From Clostridia bacterium (GTDB lineage Bacteria > Bacillota > Clostridia > Oscillospirales > Acutalibacteraceae), in NCBI GenBank assembly GCA_017507805.1, contig JAFWAC010000024.1:62001-126000 (forward strand): a stretch of 64,000 bases of DNA. The letters are read 5' to 3'. Below, one piece after another: positions 25,850-34,167 of this stretch. A program made the translations under genes and the position numbers. Below the pieces are notes generated by a model. It had not been told where the DNA came from. It searched no databases and was given only the letters and a program-made list of their open reading frames with translations. How positions within the stretch are numbered: position 1 is the first letter of the stretch; each line of letters opens with the position of its first letter.

Positions 25850-27718
25850 ATGTTCGCTGAAAAAATTGCAAATTATTTTAATCAAAATCCGCAATATAAA
25901 ACTGCACTCTCAACCGATGTGTTTATTCCTTACCGAGTCGAGAGCAGAAGCCTTACGGGATTAGTCGATAAAACCGCACGCTTTATTGAGGAAATTCAAC
26001 TGCTCGATGCTGAAAAATGGGCTTTATTCGTAAGCCAATTCAGGACACAGTGTGTTGACAGCGCAAACGAAGGCTGGCGCGGTGAGTATTGGGGAAAGAT
26101 GATGCGCGGTGCCTGTATCACATACGGTTATACAAAAAATCCGAAGCTTTATGATGTGCTTACCAAAACGGTTGAGGATATCCTCGAAACCAAGGATAAG
26201 CTTGGCAGAATATCTACATATAGCGTGGACAAGCAGTATTGCGGCTGGGATATCTGGTGCAGAAAATATATAATACTCGGTCTTTTGCATTATCATGAAA
26301 TCTGCAAAGACAATCTGCTTAAAAACCGTATTATATCAACCTTGGAAGCCCACCTTGATTATATGGTTGATACCTTGGGGGACGGCAAGCTGCCAATTAA
26401 TGAAACCTCTGTAAATTGGGGTGCCGCCAATTCGGTATCGCTCTTGGAGCCTGTAATGCGGATGTATAACCACACCGGCAATGCAAGGTATCTTGAATTT
26501 GCGGATTATATAGTAAAAACAGGACCTAAGGGCTTGAATATTTTTGAGGAAGCCTTTAAAGAGGAAACCGCCCCCTTTGAGTGGAGTATTCAAAAGGCTT
26601 ATGAGCTTATGTCCTGCTTTGAGGGCCTCGTTGAATACTACCGTGTAACCGGTAATACAAAATGGAAGCGGGCGGCTGTAAGCTTTGCCAAAAAGGTGAT
26701 AGCAACCGATGTTTCGATTATAGGCTGTTGCGGTTGTGACTACGAGTGCTTTGATAACTGCAATGCAACACAGACAGACCCTGCCAACACTAAGCTTATG
26801 CAGGAAACCTGCGTGACCGTTACATGGATTAAGTTCTGCTATCAGCTTTTAAGACTTACAGGTGATGTTGCCTTTGCCGATGAGATAGAAAAATCGGTTT
26901 ACAATGCGCTTTACGGCGCCGTTAATACCGAACAGTGCAAGTTAAACGGAGGTTTTCCGTTTGATAGCTATTCACCCCTTATTCTTAATACGCGCGGTCG
27001 CGGCATCGGAGGCTTGCAGTATGACAATGAGGGTAATATTATTTACGGCTGCTGTACCGCCATCGGTGCGGCAGGAACGGGAATTGTTCCTGAAATCTCG
27101 GCAAGCATTACAGAAAACGGTGTTGTATTTAATATGTATGTAAACGGCGTTTATAACCTCGTAACACCGCAAAATAACAGCTTGGAAATAAATGTAAGCA
27201 CTAACTATCCGTTAGACGGCAGTGTTGAAATCACGGTTTCACCCGAAAAAGAGCAGGAATTTGAGATTATGCTCCGTATTCCCGAATTCTCCAAGCAAAC
27301 GGCAGTGGCTGTAAATGGGGAAGCGGTAGCGGTACAGGGCAGATATTTAAGACTTAACCGTTTATGGCGCAGGGGAGATAAAATAGCTTTAAATATCGAT
27401 ATGGCTCCCAGAGTAATTCACCCAATAGGCTGTGAAAATCCCGACAGCCTTAATTATATCGCTGTAAAATACGGTCCTTTGGTGCTTGCAAGGGATGCCA
27501 GACTTTGCGGTGATATAGGAAAAAGCGTTGACCTTGATTTTGATAAGGATGGGAGTATTAAGCTTGAAAAAATAAGTACGGCTGATTTCCCGACACTCTG
27601 CGAATTTAAGGTGCCCTGTAAAAACGGCGAGTTTATCAAAATGACAGATTATCAATCTGCAGGCAAAACATGGGATACTGCATCCGCTACAGAGGCTTGG
27701 ATGCCGATTAAGCAGTGA
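25850..27718 (+). CDS. GH127-like (DUF1680) glycoside hydrolase
   Basis: I choose ATG 25850 (622 aa), behind AAAGGCAG; a TTG at 25826 overlapping the GH2 stop is possible. No signal peptide. The (alpha/alpha)6-type N-terminal part (about 50-410) includes QETCVTVTW with Glu319 and Cys321, and YGCCTA with Cys401 and Cys402. In GH127 beta-L-arabinofuranosidases these positions bind zinc and supply the cysteine nucleophile. A beta-sandwich C-terminus follows, with LRIPEF and YLRLNRLWRRGDKIAL. The predicted reaction is removal of beta-L-arabinofuranose or a related sugar; related families use other sugars, so the substrate is open. Confidence 0.85.
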   Translation: MFAEKIANYFNQNPQYKTALSTDVFIPYRVESRSLTGLVDKTARFIEEIQLLDAEKWALFVSQFRTQCVDSANEGWRGEYWGKMMRGACITYGYTKNPKLYDVLTKTVEDILETKDKLGRISTYSVDKQYCGWDIWCRKYIILGLLHYHEICKDNLLKNRIISTLEAHLDYMVDTLGDGKLPINETSVNWGAANSVSLLEPVMRMYNHTGNARYLEFADYIVKTGPKGLNIFEEAFKEETAPFEWSIQKAYELMSCFEGLVEYYRVTGNTKWKRAAVSFAKKVIATDVSIIGCCGCDYECFDNCNATQTDPANTKLMQETCVTVTWIKFCYQLLRLTGDVAFADEIEKSVYNALYGAVNTEQCKLNGGFPFDSYSPLILNTRGRGIGGLQYDNEGNIIYGCCTAIGAAGTGIVPEISASITENGVVFNMYVNGVYNLVTPQNNSLEINVSTNYPLDGSVEITVSPEKEQEFEIMLRIPEFSKQTAVAVNGEAVAVQGRYLRLNRLWRRGDKIALNIDMAPRVIHPIGCENPDSLNYIAVKYGPLVLARDARLCGDIGKSVDLDFDKDGSIKLEKISTADFPTLCEFKVPCKNGEFIKMTDYQSAGKTWDTASATEAWMPIKQ

Positions 27719-27749
27719 TTTTTGCAAATAAAAATGTGTTATAATTTTG

Positions 27750-27778
27750 TTGCATAATCTACAGAATTATGCTATACT
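27750..27778 (+). promoter_or_regulatory. Promoter of the AraC-type regulator gene
   Basis: TTGCAT (27750-27755) and TATACT (27773-27778) are separated by 17 bases, which is close to the sigma-A consensus. It lies in the 99-base gap after the GH127 gene, about 40 bases before the regulator start. The regulator therefore does not depend only on readthrough. Confidence 0.75.
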
Positions 27779-27817
27779 TTAGGTAAAAGAATTTGCATTT
27801 TTTAAGGGGTGGTTTTT

Positions 27818-28609
27818 GTGGAGAATATGAATTATACGAGATATTTTTTGGAAAACGAAGCAGATACCACCCGTCTTGCGCTTTTTGAGCGTAAAAAAGA
27901 AGAGGATTACCCGGCTCATTTTCACGATTTTTATGAAATTGAATTTATAGTATCGGGCAAGTGTATTCAATACATAAACGGAGAAGCGGTTGAATGTGAT
28001 GCCAACAGTATTGTATTTTTCACTCCTATGGATTTGCACAGCGTTACATTTCTTGAGCCTACCGAAATCGTAAATCTTAATTTTGATACAAGCTGGATAG
28101 ATCCTGAGCTTCGCCCGCTGTGTGACAGCAGTATGTATACCCACAATACAAAGGATATATATATCAACATTTTGCGGGAAGAGTATAAGCTGAAGCTTGA
28201 CTATAATTTGATTTTGGAGCGAAATCTGCTTAACTGTATAATAACCGAAATTTTAAGAAACGCAAAAATTGTTCGGCCTAAAAAGCAAAATAATGTTTCT
28301 TTTGAGATTGCGCGGTATATACAGAATAACTATAATACCGATATCACCCTCGAATCAATATCCAAAATTTTCGGTTACACTCCTAACTATCTCAGCAGTA
28401 ATTTCCACAAAACCATCGGTAAAACAATAAAAAGATTTATTGTTGATGTTCGCTTGGAGCGCGCGCTCAGAATGTTGCTCACAACCGATGCTTCTGTAAC
28501 AAACATTTGCTACAGTGCCGGTTTCACCTCGCTTGCTCACTTTCTGCGAACCTTCAAGGCAAAGTACGGTCAGTCTCCTAACTCTTACCGAAAAAACATT
28601 GATAAATAA
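27818..28609 (+). CDS. AraC-family transcriptional regulator
   Basis: The preferred start is GTG 27818 (263 aa), 8 bases after AAGGGG; GTG 27809 and ATG 27827 are less well spaced. The N-terminal cupin-like sensor (about 15-150) has YPAHFHDFYEIEFIVSGKC, typical of sugar-responsive AraC proteins. The C-terminal DNA-binding domain (about 165-263) has two helix-turn-helix units (ITLESISKIFGYTPNYLS; VTNICYSAGFTSLAHFLRTF) and ends KYGQSPNSYRK. It probably activates the region 1 genes in response to a sugar, but the binding site cannot be read here. It is followed by inverted repeats that separate it from the converging gene. Confidence 0.9.
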   Translation: MENMNYTRYFLENEADTTRLALFERKKEEDYPAHFHDFYEIEFIVSGKCIQYINGEAVECDANSIVFFTPMDLHSVTFLEPTEIVNLNFDTSWIDPELRPLCDSSMYTHNTKDIYINILREEYKLKLDYNLILERNLLNCIITEILRNAKIVRPKKQNNVSFEIARYIQNNYNTDITLESISKIFGYTPNYLSSNFHKTIGKTIKRFIVDVRLERALRMLLTTDASVTNICYSAGFTSLAHFLRTFKAKYGQSPNSYRKNIDK

Positions 28610-28612
28610 AAA

Positions 28613-28643
28613 AACTCTTTGTCAATATTGGGAGTAAAGAGTT
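28613..28643 (-). terminator. Hairpin with U-run on the minus strand
   Basis: AACTCTTT and AAAGAGTT (8 bp) pair around a 15-base loop. Read on the minus strand the stem is followed by a run of seven or eight T, so it fits an intrinsic terminator for the converging FAD oxidoreductase gene, lying after the larger palindrome. Confidence 0.55.
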
Positions 28644-28658
28644 AAAATTAAAAAAGGA

Positions 28659-28707
28659 GACTGAGGGGAGAAAAATTGCATTGCCTGCAATTTTTCTCCC
28701 CTCAGTC
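28659..28707 (-). terminator. Long palindrome between convergent genes
   Basis: A perfect 22-bp inverted repeat (28659-28680 and 28686-28707) with a 5-base loop TTGCC. Minus-strand transcripts leave the stem into TCTCCTTTTTTAATT, so it works as a terminator for the FAD gene, 78 bases after its stop. The stem is longer than most terminators. The + strand lacks a T-run, so efficient stopping of the AraC transcript here is uncertain. Confidence 0.6.
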
Positions 28708-28784
28708 GCTCCTATGCTGTGCCATAAGTGGCAAAATGTTATACCGTTTATTGCTGTTTGTTGTTGGCTGAATATAGAATTTGG

Positions 28785-29957
28785 TTATATACCTTTTGTG
28801 CTTTTAGCCGCAAATTCTCCTGCGGCGGCGCCGACTGCTGCCATATTACCCATGACGCGATAGCTTGAATGTGCATAAAAATCACCGCTTATACACCTGC
28901 CGGCAACGAGTAGGTTATCTATTGCTTTGGGCATAAGAGCACGGAACGGAATATCATAGGGTTGAATTTTGAGACCGCCGTCCGAAAATCCTTTTTCGTC
29001 CTTTTCAGGGGAGTGGATATCCGGCCAATATGTAACGGTGCAAACAGAATCGGTGTGTCGCTTGCCCGCAACCATATCATCTAAGGTTACGGTGTATTTT
29101 CCTTTAATGCGTCTGCCTTCTCTAACGCCGATGGCTTCAGGCGTAGATAGCAGTGTTATATTTGGGAATATTTCGGGACAGCATTTTTTGAGGCTTGCAA
29201 CAAAATTATATATTTCTCGGCGTGCCCCTATGGTGGCTTGGGTTAGTTGGTTGGAATCACATCCGCTTTTACCATATACCTGATTCATACTTAAAATATA
29301 AATATCATTTATAAGGGGAACGATTGAGGCACAGCCTAAAGAAACAGAAATACCGTTTTTATCAAGCAGAGCTTTAAGCCTGTTGCGGGCATCCCAAAAA
29401 GGCTCTTGAGGATATGATATATAGCTGTTTGCAAGCCTTGAATCTATACCACCAACAAGCGCAACCATACTCATAGGCTGGGTTTTACCGTCCTCGGGGC
29501 GGCCATAATCAAATTCACAGCCGGCAAGCGCGGCAATGTCACCGTCACCGGTGGCATCAATTACCATTGCAGGCTTGAAAATAGATGTTCCGCCTTTTGA
29601 AATCACACTTACAGCTAATATTTTGCCGTTTTTGAGTTCGAGGCTATAAGGTTGACTGTGGTAAAGAACTTTAACACCGGCTTCAATGCAAAGCTTTTCA
29701 AGTACATATTTTTGCGTCTCAAAAAGAGTCGCAGCACCAAGCTCCTGTTCGGCTTTTACTAATCCCAAAAACTCGTCGAGCAGGGGAGTTTTATTATATG
29801 GGTCTAAGGTTATACCTATCAAACCTGATGTCCACATTCCGCCGAGACAGCCGCCACGCTCAACAAGTACAACATCTGCTCCGTTTCTTGCCGCAGAAAT
29901 AGCTGCCATTGAGCCGGCAACGCCGCCGCCAAGGATTAAAACATTGCATTTTTCCAT
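28785..29957 (-). CDS. FAD-dependent oxidoreductase (FAD_oxidored type)
   Basis: A 390-aa soluble protein; I prefer ATG 29957 to a TTG nine bases upstream. The N-terminus has the dinucleotide-binding motif LILGGGVAGSMAAISAARNG and VVLVERGGCLGGMWTSGL. The middle has VIDATGDGDIAALAG, and the C-terminus has LLVAGRCISGDFYAHSSYR then GNMAAVGAAAGE, all features of the PF12831 flavoprotein group. The substrate is unknown. It is divergent from the LacI gene and has a good promoter with a LacI-like operator just upstream, so it is likely co-regulated with the GH106-like operon and may oxidise or reduce a sugar of that pathway (inference). Confidence 0.85.
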   Translation of the reverse strand: MEKCNVLILGGGVAGSMAAISAARNGADVVLVERGGCLGGMWTSGLIGITLDPYNKTPLLDEFLGLVKAEQELGAATLFETQKYVLEKLCIEAGVKVLYHSQPYSLELKNGKILAVSVISKGGTSIFKPAMVIDATGDGDIAALAGCEFDYGRPEDGKTQPMSMVALVGGIDSRLANSYISYPQEPFWDARNRLKALLDKNGISVSLGCASIVPLINDIYILSMNQVYGKSGCDSNQLTQATIGARREIYNFVASLKKCCPEIFPNITLLSTPEAIGVREGRRIKGKYTVTLDDMVAGKRHTDSVCTVTYWPDIHSPEKDEKGFSDGGLKIQPYDIPFRALMPKAIDNLLVAGRCISGDFYAHSSYRVMGNMAAVGAAAGEFAAKSTKGI

Positions 29958-29996
29958 ATTTCTCAATTTCCTTTTTAATTATTATGATTTCTTTAA

Positions 29997-30024
29997 AGTA
30001 TAGCATTTTTTTAGGAAATGTCAA
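29997..30024 (-). promoter_or_regulatory. Promoter of the FAD oxidoreductase gene
   Basis: On the minus strand TTGACA (30024-30019) and TATACT (30002-29997) are spaced by 16 bases. It lies about 40 bases before the start codon. The operator at 30028-30043 sits directly upstream of its -35 box. Confidence 0.78.
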
Positions 30025-30027
30025 TAT

Positions 30028-30043
30028 GTAAAACCGATTTAAC
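30028..30043. promoter_or_regulatory. LacI-type operator O1
   Basis: GTAAAACCGATTTAAC, one base away from the site at 46765 (GTTAAACCGATTTAAC). LacI-family sites are typically such palindromes with a central CG step. It lies between the divergent promoters, next to the FAD gene's -35. Confidence 0.7.
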
Positions 30044-30077
30044 AAATCAAATTTTTGTAATAAATTTAAAAATATCC

Positions 30078-30106
30078 TTGACAAGTATTGGGAATAAAGC
30101 TATAAT
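30078..30106 (+). promoter_or_regulatory. Promoter of the LacI-led operon
   Basis: A perfect consensus pair: TTGACA (30078-30083), 17 bases, TATAAT (30101-30106). It reads toward the LacI regulator gene and the GH106-like and transport genes behind it. Such a strong promoter needs repression, which the overlapping operator O2 can supply. Confidence 0.88.
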
Positions 30107-30114
30107 AAAAATGT

Positions 30115-30130
30115 GCTAAATCGATTTAAC
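30115..30130. promoter_or_regulatory. LacI-type operator O2
   Basis: GCTAAATCGATTTAAC, containing the perfect palindrome TAAATCGATTTA. It covers the expected transcription start just after the -10 box, the classic place for a repressor to block initiation, so the LacI gene is probably autoregulated. Confidence 0.75.
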
Positions 30131-30143
30131 AGATGGTGAGAGG

Positions 30144-31151
30144 GTGTCTGGACTGAAAAGAATAACTATATATGATATTGCCAAAATATGCGGGTGCTCT
30201 CCGGCAACAGTATCACTTGCAATTAATCAAAATCCGCGCATAAGTGCAGATACGCGTAAAAAAGTCAATGATGTGTGCAAAAAGCTGAATTATCAGGCGA
30301 GCTATTTTGGAAAAAGCCTTGTTACAGGTAAAGCCAATACAATCGGGTTGTTTGTACCTGATATGTATAATCAGGTTTTCCTATCTATGATAAGCGGTGT
30401 GGAGGCACGATTGAAGGGAACGGGTTATCATCTGTTGCTTGATGTAACGAGAAGTAACCGCAGTAAAGAGCTCGCATGCATTAACAGCTTGCTTGACCAT
30501 AAGGTAGACGGGCTTATAGTTTCACCGCTTTATGAAAAAGATTTGACCAAGCATCTGTTAAAAAATAATGTTGATGTTAACCGGGTTGTATATTTGGGAG
30601 TTTCAAGCACGCCGGAATCCGGTATCCATTTTGTGGAAACAGATAGCTTTGCCGGCGCCTACAAGAGTGTTTCTCATATGCTCGAACGCGGCAGAAAGAA
30701 AATTGCCTTTTTAGCTCCTGTTGTTTCGGAAACACAGGGCATCAGGCGTTTTAACGGTTATAAAAAAGCATTGGAAGATCATGGGATTGAGTTTAACAGT
30801 GACCTTGTGTTCAGGTGCGATCAGAAATTTGAGAACATTTATAAGACTGTCAAAGAGAAATTTATCAAATACAGACCGGATGGTATATTCTGCCTGTATG
30901 ATATGGCAGCTATTCCTACAATTCGTGCGGCAGTCGATCTTGATATGGATATACCGGGTGAGCTTGCGGTTGTGGGATATGATAATATAGAAATAGGGCA
31001 GTATATGGATCATTCTTTAACAACGGTTGAAACCTATCAGCATCGGCAGGGAGGTCTTGCGGCGCAAATGCTGCTTGATTTGCTTGCAGGAAAGCCGAGG
31101 GAAGAAAAAATTGTTGTGGAACCTTCGTTGGTTATAAGAGAATCCTCTTAG
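30144..31151 (+). CDS. LacI-family transcriptional repressor
   Basis: A 335-aa regulator starting at GTG; the ribosome site GGTGAG is close, with 3-4 bases spacing. The N-terminal helix-turn-helix is ITIYDIAKICGCSPATVSLA (about 6-25), followed by the hinge and a periplasmic-binding-like sensor domain: ANTIGLFVPDMYNQVF near 65, VDGLIVSPL near 127, and DGIFCLYDMAAIP, AVVGYDNIEIGQYMDHSLTT toward the end. It probably binds a sugar from the operon's substrate and releases the operators at 30028, 30115 and 46765. The GH106-like gene follows after 16 bases. Confidence 0.92.
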   Translation: MSGLKRITIYDIAKICGCSPATVSLAINQNPRISADTRKKVNDVCKKLNYQASYFGKSLVTGKANTIGLFVPDMYNQVFLSMISGVEARLKGTGYHLLLDVTRSNRSKELACINSLLDHKVDGLIVSPLYEKDLTKHLLKNNVDVNRVVYLGVSSTPESGIHFVETDSFAGAYKSVSHMLERGRKKIAFLAPVVSETQGIRRFNGYKKALEDHGIEFNSDLVFRCDQKFENIYKTVKEKFIKYRPDGIFCLYDMAAIPTIRAAVDLDMDIPGELAVVGYDNIEIGQYMDHSLTTVETYQHRQGGLAAQMLLDLLAGKPREEKIVVEPSLVIRESS

Positions 31152-31167
31152 CAAAGGGAGATATACA

Positions 31168-34167
31168 GTGGGTGAATGTGAATATAAGCCGTTGAGCTTT
31201 TGGAGCTTTAACGGCGATATGAATGATTGTGACATAGAAAATCAAATCATTTCTTTTAAAGAGCAGGGATTGGGCGGCTTTTTTATGCATGCCAGAGCCG
31301 GTCTGGAAATTGAATATTTCGGCCCAAAATGGTTTGCTGCTTGTGAAAAGGCAATTGAAACTGCAATCCAACAGGAGATGGAAGTCTGGCTTTACGATGA
31401 GGACGGTTGGCCCAGCGGCTTTGGCGGCGGCAGAGTGTGTGGCTTGGGAATTGAATATCAGGCCAAAAAGCTTTGCTGTGCAAAGGGCGCCCTGCCGGAT
31501 AACGCAACAGTGTTAGCGGCTTTCAGTATAGGTGAGGGTGGGATGCCGGTTCGTATTCCGACAGACTCTGCGACCGACAGCGATATGCTTGTGGGCTTTG
31601 TTGTTCTGCCTAATTATACTGATTTGTTGGATTTTAATGTTACATCAAGGTTTATAGAAATTATTTACGATAAGTATAAACAATGCTTTGGTGAGTATTT
31701 CGGCAAGGTTATAAAGGGAATTTTCACAGACGAGCCCCAGCTTGTGGAAGGTGCGCCGTATAGCTTTGTTATGGAAAAGGAATATAAGCTACGGTATAAC
31801 AGAGATTTTATAGATGATTTAGGTTTATTGTTTATTGACAGTGAATTGGGAAATGCCTGTCGCTACCGTTATTGGAAAATGGTGAGCGAGCTTTTTGTCA
31901 GCTCTTATACAGAGCAAATTTCCAAATGGTGCGATCAAAATGGGCTTGTGCTTACCGGTCACTTTGCCGGTGAGGACGGACTTTGCGATCAGGTTGCCAA
32001 ATCGGGTGATTTGCTTTCGCATTACAGTTATATGCAGTGCCCCGGGGTGGACCACCTTGGAAACAGACTGATTACAGCCGTAGCTTTAAAACCGTTAGGT
32101 GATGTAGCTGAGCTTTGCGGCAGAAAAATGGTGCTCAGTGAAAGCTTTGGATGCAGCGGCTGGGATGTTTCCTTCGCTGATCTTGACCGTATAGCAGCAT
32201 GGCAGAGGATGTTCGGTGTAAATCGAACCACGGTTCATTTGTCGGCATTTTCTTTAGAGGGCAGGCGTAAACGCGATTATCCTGCAACCTTTTCACATCA
32301 CGAGCTTTGGTGGGAAAAATTCGGTTTACTTGCCAAAAAAATTGAGGAAGACTCCGCCTATGCTATGGCAGGAGAAAATATAGATGATATCTTGCTTCTG
32401 CAACCGCTTGCCGGAATGTGGAGTGCTCTTGCTCCGGGAAGCTTTTCTGAGCAAGCAAGAGATATATCCTCGCAGTTCAGAGTGGCTGTTGAGAACCTTC
32501 TGGATGCCCAAATTCGTTTCTCCGTAGTCAATGATGCGTTATTAAATCGATTTAACAATGAAAACGGTATACTTTCGTTTGGAAAGCACAGATATAAAAC
32601 AGTTATGGTTTCCCAAACACCTGTGCTCTCATATGAGACATTTAAGCTGTTAGAAAAATTTTCTGATGAAGGCGGCAGGGTTATTTTTCTTAATAGCAGA
32701 CCTTTTTGTATTAACGGTGATATATCACGGAAAATTGAAGGGGAGTTCGGGGAAATACTTGTAAGCAGAAGGGCAATGCTTGCAAAATATGCCGTATCTA
32801 ACGGTTTGTATAACCGTATTGTTGTTACAGACCCGATTTCACAGCAATGTGCGCAGGATTTAGTTATCCGCGTAAGGTGTGTAGATGGGGAATACATAGT
32901 ATATGTTATGCAGCCGCAGCTTAATGCTGAGAGAAAGCTTATTCTTGAGATTGAAGGCAATCGCGATATTTTCTTATTAAACGGAAATGCAGAACAATTG
33001 ACGGCTACACAGTATTACGCGGGGAAATCCCACGCAGAGTTTGAGATTTCATACGGTGAACAGCTTATATTTAAAACCGCTGCACATAAATTGCCTGCGG
33101 CAGATATATGCTTACCATTCTGTGAACGCCGATTAAAGCTTGTGCTTTGCGGGCTTGAAAACGATAATTATCTTAATATTGACCGCGCTGTATTTACCTT
33201 GAACGGGGAGAAAAGAGTATCCGAAAATTTGATTTTGGAGAACGAAAAAATTTTTGATACAGTATTCAAAAACGGTGCTGATACTGAGATTGAGGCGGAA
33301 TATATTTTCTATGCAGATTTTAAGCACGGAATACCGAAAAAATTGCTGCTTATAGCAGAAACAAAAAAGATTGAATCGGTTTGTATAAACGGTGCGGAGA
33401 TAACATCGGCTGTTTGCGGTTATAAAATAGATAAAGCTTTTTGTGTTTATGATATAGCGGATTTTACAGTTAACGGCAGAAATCAAATATTACTCAAGGC
33501 TGTTATTAAAAACGATTCATTTGACGGTGAGACGGCTGACGGTAAATTTGAATCGGAGCGTAACCGCTTTATTTATCCTATCGAGTTTGAAAGTGTCTAT
33601 ATAACGGGTAGCTTCGATGTAAGCGTATGCGGTGAGGTGGAAAATTGCCGTAGCTTTTACAGTGTCCAGGCATGCGGTGAAAAGAGCTTCGTATTAACGG
33701 ATTTTACTGCTAAACACAGCGGAGAGCTTACTGCTCAAAACCTTTGGTTTTATGCAGGTAATGCGGTTTTTGATACCAAAATTGATTATAACGGTGAAAG
33801 AAAAGCAGTGCTTTGCAGCCGAGACGGGCTGTTTCCGTTTGCCGAAGTGTTTGTCAACGGAAAATTTGCAGGCGGGTTCGTTGCATATTCTAAAAAGATT
33901 GACATTACCAAATATTTATCTGTGGGCAGTAATGATGTGAAGCTTATCGTTTACGGGCATTACCGCAATCTTTTGGGCCCGCACCATCACAAAAAGGGTA
34001 AGGTACAGTTTGTGGGCCCTAATACTTTTGCGGGCTGCAATGGGTTTGAGGATTTTGTAAATCCGGAGATTACAGAAGCTGTTACCTGGACCGATTCCTA
34101 CAGCTTTGTACCTTTTGGTCCGGGTGAGCTTTATGTGCAGTATTACGAAGGGAGAAAAACAGATTGA
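31168..34167 (+). CDS. GH106-like glycoside hydrolase (alpha-L-rhamnosidase type)
   Basis: A 999-aa protein with no signal peptide, starting at GTG behind AAAGGGAG. The N-terminal barrel begins PLSFWSFNGDM...GLGGFFMHARAGL, then VWLYDEDGWPSGFGGG (about 71-86), GIFTDEP with Glu189, and VLSESFGCSGWD with Glu325, the pattern of the Glyco_hydro_106 (PF17132) group. Beta domains follow, ending with a jelly-roll segment that has LFPFAEVFVNGKFAG. Glu189 and Glu325 are candidate catalytic residues, not proven. The family includes rhamnosidases, but related members of unknown specificity exist. The stop overlaps the next gene's TTG start by 4 bases. An operator-like palindrome lies inside the gene. Confidence 0.78.
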   Translation: MGECEYKPLSFWSFNGDMNDCDIENQIISFKEQGLGGFFMHARAGLEIEYFGPKWFAACEKAIETAIQQEMEVWLYDEDGWPSGFGGGRVCGLGIEYQAKKLCCAKGALPDNATVLAAFSIGEGGMPVRIPTDSATDSDMLVGFVVLPNYTDLLDFNVTSRFIEIIYDKYKQCFGEYFGKVIKGIFTDEPQLVEGAPYSFVMEKEYKLRYNRDFIDDLGLLFIDSELGNACRYRYWKMVSELFVSSYTEQISKWCDQNGLVLTGHFAGEDGLCDQVAKSGDLLSHYSYMQCPGVDHLGNRLITAVALKPLGDVAELCGRKMVLSESFGCSGWDVSFADLDRIAAWQRMFGVNRTTVHLSAFSLEGRRKRDYPATFSHHELWWEKFGLLAKKIEEDSAYAMAGENIDDILLLQPLAGMWSALAPGSFSEQARDISSQFRVAVENLLDAQIRFSVVNDALLNRFNNENGILSFGKHRYKTVMVSQTPVLSYETFKLLEKFSDEGGRVIFLNSRPFCINGDISRKIEGEFGEILVSRRAMLAKYAVSNGLYNRIVVTDPISQQCAQDLVIRVRCVDGEYIVYVMQPQLNAERKLILEIEGNRDIFLLNGNAEQLTATQYYAGKSHAEFEISYGEQLIFKTAAHKLPAADICLPFCERRLKLVLCGLENDNYLNIDRAVFTLNGEKRVSENLILENEKIFDTVFKNGADTEIEAEYIFYADFKHGIPKKLLLIAETKKIESVCINGAEITSAVCGYKIDKAFCVYDIADFTVNGRNQILLKAVIKNDSFDGETADGKFESERNRFIYPIEFESVYITGSFDVSVCGEVENCRSFYSVQACGEKSFVLTDFTAKHSGELTAQNLWFYAGNAVFDTKIDYNGERKAVLCSRDGLFPFAEVFVNGKFAGGFVAYSKKIDITKYLSVGSNDVKLIVYGHYRNLLGPHHHKKGKVQFVGPNTFAGCNGFEDFVNPEITEAVTWTDSYSFVPFGPGELYVQYYEGRKTD
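32541..32556. promoter_or_regulatory. Operator-like palindrome inside the GH106-like gene
   Basis: ATTAAATCGATTTAAC, with a perfect 14-bp palindrome TTAAATCGATTTAA, matches O2 in 14 of 16 positions. It could be an auxiliary operator (loop formation or a roadblock) or a chance match in coding DNA reading Asn-Arg-Phe-Asn. Confidence 0.4.

Noticed and set aside
32358..32960. Minus-strand open frame of 200 codons
   Set aside because: Antisense to the GH106-like gene, no recognisable domain and no promoter. Long antisense frames are common in this codon usage.
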